DNA of 46,095 bases from Pirellulaceae bacterium. GTDB lineage: Bacteria; Planctomycetota; Planctomycetia; Pirellulales; Pirellulaceae. Shown here piece after piece: positions 34,226 through 42,321 of the stretch. The stretch spans positions 1-46,095 of the forward strand of contig JADHUC010000047.1 of NCBI GenBank assembly GCA_016784735.1. The letters are read 5' to 3'. Both the position numbers and the translations under genes were made by a program. Every line of letters begins with the position of its first letter. Position 1 is the stretch's first letter. A model generated the notes under the pieces. The model was given only the letters and a program-made list of their open reading frames with translations, searched no databases and had not been told where the DNA came from.

Positions 34226-35455
34226 ATGTCGTCTGCTCCCGAACGAAGAGACTTTGCCGCGACGAAACAGATGAAAGCGGTAATGTTCAAGTATTTCACC
34301 GAACTTTCCCAAGCGTCGGAGAATGGCAAGAAAACGGCCTGGTGTACCAGCGTCGGCCCTGCCGAACTGCTTCGGTCCATGGGTTTCGAGGTCTACTTTC
34401 CTGAAAACCACGGTGCCATGCTTGGCGCGACGCGGATGGCCCCGGATCTGATACCGTTGGCCAATGCCCGCGGGTTCTCGCCCGATATCTGCTCGTACCT
34501 GACCAGCGATATCGGTTCGTACCTGAAAGGCGAGACTCCGTTGCAGAAGATGGGGCTGTCCGGCGTTCCCAAGGCGGACGTGCTGGTTTTCAATACCAAC
34601 CAATGCCGAGACGTCAAGGACTGGTTCCAGTGGTATGCTCGCGAATGGAACGTTCCGTGCATCGGCATCCATTCGCCTCGTGCCGTCGGCGCGTTGGATG
34701 ATTCGTTGTTCGAGTACGTGGCCAAGCAAATCGAATCGTTGATCGAGCCGCTGGAAGCCGTGGCCGGCACGAAGTTCGACATTGACAAGCTGCGCGAGAT
34801 CATCGCTCTCTCGAAACAATGCACGGAACTGTGGAAACAAGTGTTAGAAGCTGCGGTCGCCGTGCCGTCTCCGATTACCTTCTTCGATGGCACGATTCAG
34901 ATGGGACCGGCCGTGGTTCTGCGGGGCCACCAGGATGCGATCGATTTCTATGAAGCTCTCGTGGCAGAATTGAATCAGCGCGTCGCGGACGGCGTCGGCG
35001 CCGTGGAAGGCGAGAAGCACCGAGTCTACTGGGAAGGCATGCCCATCTGGGGCAAACTCAGGGACCTGTCGACGCAGTTTCTCGATCTGCAGGCTTGCGT
35101 CGTTGCCTCGACCTACTGCAATAGCTGGATCTTTGACGCTCTGGATCCGGTCGATCCGTTTGGCAGCATGGCCCGAGCCTACTCCAGCATCTTCATCTGC
35201 CGAAGCGACGACGAAAAAGAAAACTACATACAGCGGATGGCCGAGAAGTACAAGATCGACGGCGTCATTTACCACGATGCCAAGACTTGCCCCAATAACT
35301 CGAACTGTCGCTACGAAATGCCACAACGTATGCGAGAGAAACTGGGCAAGCCCTATCTGGTCATCAACGGCGACCTGAACGACCTGCGTTTGTATTCGGA
35401 GGAGCAAGCCCGCACGAACATCGAAGCCTTCGCCGAACAACTTGTCGAAGCGTAG
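34226..35455 (+). CDS. 2-hydroxyacyl-CoA dehydratase / benzoyl-CoA reductase subunit (BcrC/HgdB family)
   Basis: 409 residues, the normal size of BcrC/BadD/HgdB-family subunits. These proteins bind a [4Fe-4S] cluster and use electrons raised in energy by an ATP-dependent activase to drive radical dehydration of 2-hydroxyacyl-CoA or reduction of aromatic acyl-CoA. Candidate cluster ligands are C40 (AWCTSVGPAELL), C89 (PDICSYLTSDIG) and C127 (NTNQCRD). The middle has YWEGMPIWGKL and C298 in ASTYCNSW; the C-terminal GDLNDLRLYSEEQ with the following TNIEAFAEQL matches the family end. It is the first gene of the operon after a promoter at 34140, and the activase follows 59 bases downstream. Canonical enzymes need two different subunits; only one is in the window. 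Dehydratase or reductase, and the substrate, cannot be told from sequence. Confidence 0.88.
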   Translation: MSSAPERRDFAATKQMKAVMFKYFTELSQASENGKKTAWCTSVGPAELLRSMGFEVYFPENHGAMLGATRMAPDLIPLANARGFSPDICSYLTSDIGSYLKGETPLQKMGLSGVPKADVLVFNTNQCRDVKDWFQWYAREWNVPCIGIHSPRAVGALDDSLFEYVAKQIESLIEPLEAVAGTKFDIDKLREIIALSKQCTELWKQVLEAAVAVPSPITFFDGTIQMGPAVVLRGHQDAIDFYEALVAELNQRVADGVGAVEGEKHRVYWEGMPIWGKLRDLSTQFLDLQACVVASTYCNSWIFDALDPVDPFGSMARAYSSIFICRSDDEKENYIQRMAEKYKIDGVIYHDAKTCPNNSNCRYEMPQRMREKLGKPYLVINGDLNDLRLYSEEQARTNIEAFAEQLVEA

Positions 35456-35463
35456 GACACGCG

Positions 35464-35507
35464 ATTGGTCTCTCTCATTGGTCATTGGGATTTGGTCATT
35501 GGTCATT
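35464..35507. repeat. Short direct repeats GGTCATT in the dehydratase-activase gap
   Basis: GGTCATT occurs at 35480, 35494 and 35501, within a run of ATTGGTCATTGG-type units. The opposite strand of such runs (ATGACCAATGACC) is a widespread intergenic repeat in planctomycetes and related phyla, which is often mistranslated as MTNDQ-type peptides. It separates the dehydratase stop from the activase start. Confidence 0.6.
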
Positions 35508-35514
35508 CGGGTCC

Positions 35515-36297
35515 ATGCAATACTACTGCGGTGTTGATATCGGCGCATCGGCGGCCAAGCTTGTGCTGGTCGACGAAAACCGGCAGACGGTGGCTCGCGC
35601 CGTCGCCCGATCGGGCGTGGACTACGCTCAGACCGCCCGCCGTTGCCTGGACGAGGCGCTATCGATCGCAGGTCTGGCAGAAGAACAGATCCAGCGATCC
35701 CTGTCGACCGGCTACGGCCGGGACAACGTGCCCTGGGCGGGCGAAACGGCGACCGAGATTGCGTGCCACAGCAAAGGGGCCTTTCACCACATCGGGCAGG
35801 CCATGACGGTCGTTGACATCGGCGCTCAGGACTGCAAGATGATCCATCTGGACGGCGAGGGACGCCGTACTAGTTTCAAAATGAACCGCAAGTGTGCCGC
35901 GGGAACCGGTTCGTTCTTGGAAGAGATCGCGCTTCGGCTGGACCTGCCCATATCGGAGATGAACGGCTTGGCCGAGCAATCGACAAAGGAAGTGTCGTTG
36001 GGCAGTTTCTGCACCGTATTTTCAGCTACCGAGATTCTGGCAAAGATCCGAGCCGGAGAACGCGTTGAGGATATCGTGAAAGGAGCGTTTCGCTCGGTCA
36101 TCAAGCGTATCGTTGAAATGGGCACGGTCGAGGGCATATTGGTGATGACCGGCGGCGTCGTGGCTCACAATCCGCTACTGGCGACGCTGGCCGAGACGTC
36201 GTTTGGGACGGCGGCGCAGGTGCCCCCAGATCCTCAATGTGTTGGAGCATTTGGAGCCGCGCTCCTTGCTCTGGAACAAGCCGAAAAAGGAGAATGA
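35515..36297 (+). CDS. Acyl-CoA dehydratase activase (BcrA/BadF/HgdC family, ATP-dependent)
   Basis: 260 residues from ATG 35515 (MQYYCGVDIG); the upstream in-frame extension runs through the GGTCATT repeat and is rejected. It belongs to the ASKHA ATPase fold: phosphate-1 loop CGVDIGASAAKLVLVD, phosphate-2 VDIGAQDCKMI, and the adenosine motif VMTGGVVAHNP. The two cysteines that ligate the [4Fe-4S] cluster at the dimer interface in this family are present, C127 in NRKCAAGTGSFLEE and C166 in SFCTVFSATEI; these positions equal those I recall for HgdC. A homodimer would pass one electron to the dehydratase for two ATP hydrolysed. Only one activase gene is present, unlike class I benzoyl-CoA reductase with two. 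It ends one base before the MBL start, so they are translationally linked. Confidence 0.92.
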   Translation: MQYYCGVDIGASAAKLVLVDENRQTVARAVARSGVDYAQTARRCLDEALSIAGLAEEQIQRSLSTGYGRDNVPWAGETATEIACHSKGAFHHIGQAMTVVDIGAQDCKMIHLDGEGRRTSFKMNRKCAAGTGSFLEEIALRLDLPISEMNGLAEQSTKEVSLGSFCTVFSATEILAKIRAGERVEDIVKGAFRSVIKRIVEMGTVEGILVMTGGVVAHNPLLATLAETSFGTAAQVPPDPQCVGAFGAALLALEQAEKGE

Positions 36298-36298
36298 T

Positions 36299-37231
36299 GT
36301 GATCGTTAAAGACCCCCCGGTGGAGATCGTCGACAATTTCTGGATGCTGGGAGCCAATGCGTATCCAATTTACCTGTTCAAAGGCCAAGACAAAGGCACC
36401 ATCTTCGAGGGTGGAACCGGCCCCATGGGGCCGATCTTGCAGGGACAGGTCGACGAACTGGGCATCGCCGACGACTACGTCAAACAACTCGTGGTCACCC
36501 ACGCCCATCCGGACCACGTGATGGCCGTGCCAATGCTCCGAGAGATGTTCTCCGACGTCGCCGTGTTGGCATCTGAGCCGGCAGCCAAGACGCTGGCCGC
36601 GGAGAAAGCCGTTTCGTTCTTCTGCAAGATGGACGATAAACTGACTTGCGCGCTGATCGACGCCGGCATGATCACCGAAGAACAGAAGCGTCCACCGATG
36701 GCCGAAAACCAGATCGCCGTGGATCGAGTCCTGAAGGACGGAGATGTCATTGAAGTGGATGACGGTGTTTCGTTCGAGGTTCTCGAGACGCCGGGGCACA
36801 GCGACTGCAGCTTGAGCTTTCATGAGCCGAGTCGGAAGATACTGATCATCTCCGACGCTACCGGCTACTACCTGCCCGATGAAGAGTTCTGGTGGCACTG
36901 CTACTTCACCGACTACGGCGCCTATGTCGAGTCGATTGAGCGTCTGGCCGGGCTTAACGCCGAGATACTATGCCTCAGCCACAACGCGGTCATTCAAGGT
37001 GCCGACGATGTAGCAGCCTACCTCCGCGCCACCGTCGATGCCACGAAGCAATGCCACCAGCGCATCATCGACGATACGAAATCGGGCAAGACGCCGCGAG
37101 AGATCGCCGAGACGCTCGGTTCGGAGGTCTACCAGAAAACTCAGTTGATGCCAGAGGATTTCTTCCAGAAGAACTGCAGCTTTCTCGTGAAGAACTCGCT
37201 TCGCCACGAAGGAATCGACGTGGAAAAGTAG
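36299..37231 (+). CDS. Metallo-beta-lactamase-fold hydrolase in the dehydratase operon
   Basis: 310 residues from a GTG at 36299, with AAAAAGGAG seven bases upstream inside the activase end; the longer upstream frame overlaps the activase gene and is rejected. Metal ligands are the THAHPDH motif (H68, H70, D72, H73), H167 in ETPGHSDCS, D186 in IISDATG and H228 in LSHNA. A long helical insert at about 100-140 and a C-terminal helical tail follow. The fold covers glyoxalase II, thioesterases, arylsulfatases and more. Placed directly behind an acyl-CoA dehydratase activase, a role as an acyl-CoA thioesterase or ring-opening hydrolase is plausible, but is inference. No cofactor domain is seen. 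Confidence 0.87.
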   Translation: MIVKDPPVEIVDNFWMLGANAYPIYLFKGQDKGTIFEGGTGPMGPILQGQVDELGIADDYVKQLVVTHAHPDHVMAVPMLREMFSDVAVLASEPAAKTLAAEKAVSFFCKMDDKLTCALIDAGMITEEQKRPPMAENQIAVDRVLKDGDVIEVDDGVSFEVLETPGHSDCSLSFHEPSRKILIISDATGYYLPDEEFWWHCYFTDYGAYVESIERLAGLNAEILCLSHNAVIQGADDVAAYLRATVDATKQCHQRIIDDTKSGKTPREIAETLGSEVYQKTQLMPEDFFQKNCSFLVKNSLRHEGIDVEK

Positions 37232-37293
37232 GGTGGAAACGTCCCCTCTCAGGACTAGAATAGATATAGGGTTCAAGGCAAGCGGCACGAATA

Positions 37294-37361
37294 GCGCAAC
37301 CCGAAGTGTAAGCGAGGGCGAAGTTGCGACCCATGGGATTCTTCGCTGACGCTTTGGATTA
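37294..37361. repeat. Imperfect REP-like inverted pair before the toxin-antitoxin-like genes
   Basis: AACCCGAAGTGTAAGCGAGG (37298-37317) and the complement of GCTTTGGATT/TTCGCTGACG (about 37340-37360) are related inverted copies with about three quarters of the positions matching. A CGCAAC/GTTGCG pair also closes the left unit. CCGAAGCGT-AGCGAGG is a frequent REP-like motif in planctomycetes. Confidence 0.4.
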
Positions 37362-37419
37362 CAGTCGACAGGTCGTTTCATGCCGGTCGTCTAAGGACAT
37401 CCCCTTCACGAGGACAGTA

Positions 37420-37731
37420 ATGGCGACTCAGCTTCAATATCGGTTTCTCGAGTCTCGACCCGGCTCGAATTACCGCCAGCTTTGGATCAAGGGTCGCCAT
37501 ATGCGCGCCGAAGTGCTGTATCGGCTGTCAGCCGGTCCGGAACCGCGAACCCCCGAAGAAATCGCGGAAGACTATGACCTGCCTGTTGACGCGGTTGTGG
37601 AGGCGATCGACTACGCCTCGCGGAACCAAGAGTTGTTGAACGCGGAACGCTCACGAGAAGAAACGCGGATGCGACGACTAGGGCTCGACCGGCCTCCTTA
37701 CGTGCCCGCCAGTGACATGCCAGCAGAATGA
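37420..37731 (+). CDS. DUF433-type antitoxin-like protein
   Basis: 103 residues from ATG 37420. The RPGSNYRQLWIKGRHMRAE and PRTPEEIAEDYDLPVDAVVE segments match DUF433, a small helix-turn-helix/winged-helix family often paired with PIN-like toxins. It overlaps the next gene by four bases (ATGA), the usual coupling in toxin-antitoxin pairs. It is likely to bind its own promoter and neutralise its partner, by analogy only. An AGGAC-type ribosome-binding site precedes it. Confidence 0.75.
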   Translation: MATQLQYRFLESRPGSNYRQLWIKGRHMRAEVLYRLSAGPEPRTPEEIAEDYDLPVDAVVEAIDYASRNQELLNAERSREETRMRRLGLDRPPYVPASDMPAE

Positions 37732-38090
37732 ACCTCTATCTCGACGACGACACCGCAGACCGCCGCTTGGTTGCCCTGTTGATCAACGGTGGCCATCACG
37801 TCACGGTGCCGCGGGATGTCGACTTGGCCGGAGCGACCGATGCGCGACACGTGATTCATGCCATCGAGGAACAGTTGGTGCTCGTGACTAGAAACCACGA
37901 CGATTTTCTCGATCTGCACGAAGTTATTCAAGCCGCAGGTGGGAGCCATCCTGGTGTGCTGATCATTCGCGCGGACAACGACCCGAAGCGTGACATGACG
38001 CCTCGTGGGATTGTGACGGCCGTGGCGAAACTCGAAGCCTCCGGGGTCCCGATCCAGAACGAGGTCTACATTTTGAATCACTGGCGATGA
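37728..38090 (+). CDS. DUF5615 (PIN-like) toxin-like protein
   Basis: 120 residues starting at ATG 37728, overlapping the antitoxin-like gene by four bases. MNLYLDDDTADRRLVALLIN has the N-terminal acidic cluster of the PIN_5/DUF5615 fold, and GGHHVTVPRDV, LVLVTRNHDDFLDLH and GVLIIRADND follow as in that family. Such proteins are thought to be ribonuclease-like toxins. The acidic residues D6-D8, D61-region and D95 could form the metal site. The pair is a plausible addiction module or defence module; function is inferred from pairing and family. Confidence 0.75.
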   Translation: MNLYLDDDTADRRLVALLINGGHHVTVPRDVDLAGATDARHVIHAIEEQLVLVTRNHDDFLDLHEVIQAAGGSHPGVLIIRADNDPKRDMTPRGIVTAVAKLEASGVPIQNEVYILNHWR

Positions 38091-38190
38091 CTTCACCAAT
38101 TTGCAGAGTCGCGGAAGAAACGACACGCCGTGAATAAGAATAGATTTGGCGGCGGTTGACGAAGCACTGGGCGCCGGATTCCCACTGCGC

Positions 38191-38871
38191 TCAGTCTGCC
38201 AACTCCAGCGTGGTGAGTAGATTCGAGACGAATGTTTTCGAGTGGCGGCGGCCCACCGAGTACATCCAGATCATCAAGAACGGCGGCCAAAGTGCGTGGC
38301 CAATCTGAAATGTCTGAAAGACTTGCCAACGCACCGCGGGTTCTTCGGCGGGAATGACAAGCAACCAGATGAGCGAACCGACGATAAGCATGACGGGTAG
38401 CCCCACGCCAACGATGATCCCAAGCGCCACGCGCTTTGCCAGTCGCGCCAGTCGCTCGTAACCGAGTCGATACGATACGCGTACAGCATCTCCGCCGATC
38501 GGCTCGAAGTTGAATTCGGCTTCGCTGAAATAGAGACCGGCAGGTTGATTGCAGACTAACGGACCGGTCTTCTTCAACACGACTCGTTTGGCCGTTCTCT
38601 CGACCACCTCGAACAACGAACCGAACATGCCGATGTTCACTTGCAGCAACGAGCGAACTAGCGCTTTCGACAGCTTCTCGGGTTCGCCGTGAATGGTCCG
38701 CTCGCCCGATTCGGCCAAAGACTGTCCCGGCAGTTGTCCCCCGGCCTGCCATTCATCCATCGCGGCCGATTCGCCGCCGATCCGCAATGCCTTTACAAGC
38801 GAATAGGCCCAGACAACGAAACCCATGCCCATGATGGCGGCGAAGATGGCGGTGGCGATTGTCTGATCCAT
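38191..38871 (-). CDS. Membrane protein of unknown function
   Basis: 226 residues from ATG 38871, seven bases after GGGGAG; a TTG at 38886 is an alternative. One membrane segment lies at residues about 4-26 (ATAIFAAIMGMGFVVWAYSL), a soluble middle (about 40-140) contains GMFGSLFEVVERTAKRVVLKK and FEPIGGDAVRVSYRLGYERL, and two further segments follow (LGIIVGVGLPVMLIVGSLIW, ALWPPFLMIWMYSVG). No family was recognised. It is downstream of the SDR-thiolase-HAD/ECH genes on the same strand, 81 bases after the HAD/ECH stop, so it could be read through from that operon. Confidence 0.6.
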   Translation of the reverse strand: MDQTIATAIFAAIMGMGFVVWAYSLVKALRIGGESAAMDEWQAGGQLPGQSLAESGERTIHGEPEKLSKALVRSLLQVNIGMFGSLFEVVERTAKRVVLKKTGPLVCNQPAGLYFSEAEFNFEPIGGDAVRVSYRLGYERLARLAKRVALGIIVGVGLPVMLIVGSLIWLLVIPAEEPAVRWQVFQTFQIGHALWPPFLMIWMYSVGRRHSKTFVSNLLTTLELAD

Positions 38872-38952
38872 GCCGGGGCTCCCCAATTAAGGTTCCTGCC
38901 CAGGTGTTGCGATATCTAGGCAAGTCGCATGTGGTCGCGACTCTCACACTCG

Positions 38953-41040
38953 TTACACCATCACCACCTTCTCGTGCTCCGCTCCGATGCTTCCTTCTCG
39001 GCAGGAAGAGGTGACCATGAAGTCTGCCGAGTGCCGGGCCTGGATGTCGAGCGCTTCGGACAGGGGAACGCCGCAGGAGTTCTTGATTGAATCCATGATG
39101 GCTTTCCTGGCGGCTTCTTTCGCCGTGTTGTCGGACACCGAGATGCCAACATCTGTGGGGATGCCTTCCAGCACGCCCTCGTCCAGCTTCCTCATCGGCA
39201 CATTGGTGGCCCCGCCAGATGCCAGGGTCCAAACCGTCTCGAGCGATTCCTGCGTTGGACCTGAGTAGTCGATCAGCCAGCCCACAGCGTCTTTCGCTTT
39301 CACCGGTGCTCCGGTCAGCAGCATTCTGACAAGCTTCGGCCATTCGGTTTGGTTGGCCTTCCTGAACGGCCAGTGGCAGCCCTCCATGCCGGGCACCACG
39401 GGCAGTGTCACCTCGGGCATTCCAAGGACCGCACCCTCGACGGCGACCAGGTAGTGGCAGTGTGTGAGTAGTTCCAGGAAACCGCCTAGGCAGCGTTTGC
39501 CGTTTACAAAGCCTACAGAAACTCTGAACTCGTCGTTGAGTCGCCTGGCTGTTGCAGACCAGGTGGCGGCCACTCGGCGGCCTTCTTCGATGTCATCCAA
39601 AGCGGGGTAGAACTCGCTCGTGTCGGCGCCGAGCATCTGCGTGGATAGATGGAAGTCGCCGGTCACGATCACATTGTCGATGCCATCGGCCTTGAGCCAG
39701 TCGATGGCCCGGTTCAGTTCGACATCCACGTCGCTGTTGTAGCTTTCCCGGCTGATCGTGATGACGCCGACGTTCCCGTCGTGCTCGGCGTTGACGTACA
39801 ACTGCTGCCACTCGGGGCTGCCAAGCTCGTCAAATGCGTCCGGATACCAACAGCTACCGGCCGCTTCGGGGTGGAGCCGGTGATACGCTTCGACCCGTCG
39901 GATCGCGGCCTTGGCCCCAATGCTCCGGATCATGGCGAGGATGCCGTGGCGGAACTGTGCGCACAGCTCGCCGATCGCATTGATATGGGACAAGTGGCCT
40001 CTCTTCTCGTGAAGCATCAGGCTGGCCATCTGGAACAACGCGCCTTGGATCCAACAGAGGAATTCATCCTCTTCCGCTTCGTCCATGCGCCAGTTGACCA
40101 CGGGTCTGAAATGGTTGAGAGGGAACCAGTTCTGGCCGGTCACTCGTCGCTCGTTCAACTCGGGTGTCGGAACGAACAGCGCTCCGTATTTCTCGCCAAG
40201 GTGATGGAGGCAGGACCAGGTCAGGAAACTCGAGCCCGCGGCACCGATCACATCATGAGCCCTGAACGGGTTCGGCCCCACGAACTTCCTGATGAACTTG
40301 TCGATCTTCCAGAAGGGCATGTTGGTCGCCCGGTGGCACCTCATGCCCGCCAACGCGATACCGCAGAACAGCACATCCAAGACAAACGACCAATCGTCGC
40401 TGACCGGAATCGGGACCAGTCCCAGCGCCCACAGGAGTTGGGTGATGGCAGAAGGCTCCTCTTCGACAACCTCCCACATCTTGTTTGTCTCGTGAGGAAA
40501 GGCCGGGTGCGCTACGCCTACACCCAACTCGGAACTTGGAAAGCCGGACGTTACCGAGCGGATCTCAATTCCCGGAAAGGCTTCTTGGAATATCTTGTAG
40601 TGGGCTTTCTTGATATCAAGAATCTCCGGAATCGCTTCCAGAAGAAAGCGGGGCCGCCAGTTCTTCAGGTCTGCCGGGAGGCTGTTCCCGTCGTACGTCA
40701 TCCTAACGATGTTGCCCATGACCCTGTCGGCTCGTTCTTTGCCGAGCGCTGCCACCAAACCAGGGTACTGTGGGCCGATTCCGTCGGCGGTTCTTGGACG
40801 ACTGAGCGCGATTGACTTGACGCCAAACGGCTCCAGCCTGGAAGTTAGCTGCATCATCTTCCCGGCACCAACCATCCCGTTGGCTCCGGAGATCACCAGC
40901 GAGCCGCGTTCGTTGGGGCCGCCGAACACACGATCGACCAGATCGCCAGCTTCGACGGGTAGCTTTCCGTTGCGAAAGATATCTATTACCGAACCAAGTC
41001 CCAATGTCTGGAGAGTCGACTGTCTGATGCACTTCGTCAT
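38953..41040 (-). CDS. 3-hydroxyacyl-CoA dehydrogenase / enoyl-CoA hydratase fusion (dehydrogenase first)
   Basis: 695 residues. The N-terminal Rossmann motif is SGANGMVGAG (G52, G55, G58) preceded by about 45 residues with no clear match. H178 in VAHPAFPH and the following MWEVVE fit the HAD catalytic region. A long middle stretch to about 410 continues the dehydrogenase C-terminal domain. The C-terminal crotonase domain (about 412-640) has NVIVTGDFHLSTQMLGAD, and two acidic residues in the places used by enoyl-CoA hydratases: E523 in GGFLE and E543 in MPEV. The order is HAD-ECH, opposite to FadB/FadJ but like some archaeal and deltaproteobacterial fusions. The ATG overlaps the thiolase stop by one base (TAATG), so the two are coupled. 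It would hydrate an enoyl-CoA and oxidise the 3-hydroxyacyl-CoA. Confidence 0.82.
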   Translation of the reverse strand: MTKCIRQSTLQTLGLGSVIDIFRNGKLPVEAGDLVDRVFGGPNERGSLVISGANGMVGAGKMMQLTSRLEPFGVKSIALSRPRTADGIGPQYPGLVAALGKERADRVMGNIVRMTYDGNSLPADLKNWRPRFLLEAIPEILDIKKAHYKIFQEAFPGIEIRSVTSGFPSSELGVGVAHPAFPHETNKMWEVVEEEPSAITQLLWALGLVPIPVSDDWSFVLDVLFCGIALAGMRCHRATNMPFWKIDKFIRKFVGPNPFRAHDVIGAAGSSFLTWSCLHHLGEKYGALFVPTPELNERRVTGQNWFPLNHFRPVVNWRMDEAEEDEFLCWIQGALFQMASLMLHEKRGHLSHINAIGELCAQFRHGILAMIRSIGAKAAIRRVEAYHRLHPEAAGSCWYPDAFDELGSPEWQQLYVNAEHDGNVGVITISRESYNSDVDVELNRAIDWLKADGIDNVIVTGDFHLSTQMLGADTSEFYPALDDIEEGRRVAATWSATARRLNDEFRVSVGFVNGKRCLGGFLELLTHCHYLVAVEGAVLGMPEVTLPVVPGMEGCHWPFRKANQTEWPKLVRMLLTGAPVKAKDAVGWLIDYSGPTQESLETVWTLASGGATNVPMRKLDEGVLEGIPTDVGISVSDNTAKEAARKAIMDSIKNSCGVPLSEALDIQARHSADFMVTSSCREGSIGAEHEKVVMV

Positions 41041-42257
41041 TACGATTCACCTCCTTCCGTGACCTTGAAGATGGCTGCAATTCCAACGTCTCCTGCAGCG
41101 CAACCGGAGAGCAGCACGAAGCCGCCTCCCAAAGCCACCGCTTCCTCCAGACCTTCGATTACAATTCTGGTGAGAGTCGGCCCCTGAGGATGCCCCCATA
41201 CCAGCGAGCAGCCGGTTTTGTTGACCTTCTCCCAATCGTGGTTCATCACTTTGGCGAAGATGGCGTCGTTCACGGCAAACGGGTTGTGACTCTTGACCAC
41301 CGCCATGTCGTCCATGGTAAGGCCGGTCTTCTCGAGCAATTTCTGCACGGCCAACGTGGGAGACTCCGGCATCAGGGCCGGATGGTTCCTGATCTCCGCC
41401 TTGCCCACAAATTGAATGACGATTTCAGGCCGTGGGCTCAACTCTCTCGCCTTCTCCGGGCTCGTCACCAACAGCGTCGCCATCCCGTCCGCTGCGTGCG
41501 TCTGCGTCCCCGTCGTCACACACGTATCCAACTCGCGCATCTGGCGCAGTCCGTCCAACGTCAGTTCGCGGACCCCGACATCGTCGTCAACGAGGCCGAG
41601 AAAGCGGCCTTGCACGCTCAAGACCTCAAGGGGCACAAGGACACGATCGAGAAAGCCGGACGCCTTGGCCTCGAAGTACTGCTGGTACCGGCACAAGGTG
41701 AGATCCTCCACCTCTCTTCGATCAAGATTGTGCTTGCGGGCCGAATTGGCGGCTGTGGTGATCATCGCATCGCCCGTGGCCGGATCGAAGCCGAAATTGT
41801 CCCACACGTCACTCAGCGCCTCGGTCCGCCGATGCGCCCGCCGTTCCGGAAACACGCCCACCGGCGAATCACTGCACCGGTCAAAGGTCAAGACGCCCAC
41901 AACGTCATGAGATCCGGTCTGGACATCCGCACCGGCCAGCATGACGGCCTGTAGCCCGGTCGCACACGCTTGCTCCATGTGAAATCCCGGTATGCGGTGC
42001 CCCAGGCAGCTCGCCACCAGCGGAGCATTCCAGAACTTGTAGTGCCAGGGAATGGTCGAGCCGATGACCAAATACTCCAACTCGCTCTTCGGAACCTTCC
42101 TGATCCCGAGAATCCGGTTCATCGCTTCCCCAGCAAACTGGGCTATGTTGACCTCCGCCAATGCTGACGTCTGCCACGCCGGGAAAAAGCTGCTTCCCCA
42201 GGTCCCGTAAGGAATTCTGGCTCTGGGGAACATGTCGGTGTTTTCTTTCATAGCCAT
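41040..42257 (-). CDS. Thiolase-family acyl-CoA C-acyltransferase (divergent)
   Basis: 405 residues. The nucleophilic cysteine is C98 in EQACATGLQA. H324-N325 in KSHNPFAVND takes the place of the usual NEAF motif, H356 is in GHPQGPT, and C386 in SGCAAGD occupies the position of the usual CxGGG cysteine. These changes mark a distinct thiolase subfamily seen with anaerobic acyl-CoA degradation genes rather than a broken enzyme, since both Cys and the His are kept. It would cleave 3-ketoacyl-CoA with CoA. A second in-frame ATG two codons on is equally plausible as the start. It is the middle gene of SDR-thiolase-HAD/ECH on the minus strand and overlaps the fusion gene by one base. Confidence 0.83.
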   Translation of the reverse strand: MAMKENTDMFPRARIPYGTWGSSFFPAWQTSALAEVNIAQFAGEAMNRILGIRKVPKSELEYLVIGSTIPWHYKFWNAPLVASCLGHRIPGFHMEQACATGLQAVMLAGADVQTGSHDVVGVLTFDRCSDSPVGVFPERRAHRRTEALSDVWDNFGFDPATGDAMITTAANSARKHNLDRREVEDLTLCRYQQYFEAKASGFLDRVLVPLEVLSVQGRFLGLVDDDVGVRELTLDGLRQMRELDTCVTTGTQTHAADGMATLLVTSPEKARELSPRPEIVIQFVGKAEIRNHPALMPESPTLAVQKLLEKTGLTMDDMAVVKSHNPFAVNDAIFAKVMNHDWEKVNKTGCSLVWGHPQGPTLTRIVIEGLEEAVALGGGFVLLSGCAAGDVGIAAIFKVTEGGES

Positions 42258-42321
42258 TCCAAGGCCTCGCTGGACGGTAGATCGGAGCCATTCATTGCGA
42301 ATAGTATAGCTGCAACGTGCA

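Noticed and set aside
36203..36298. Upstream start for the MBL gene
   Set aside because: It would overlap the activase gene by about 95 bases in another frame; the GTG at 36299 with AAAAAGGAG is better.
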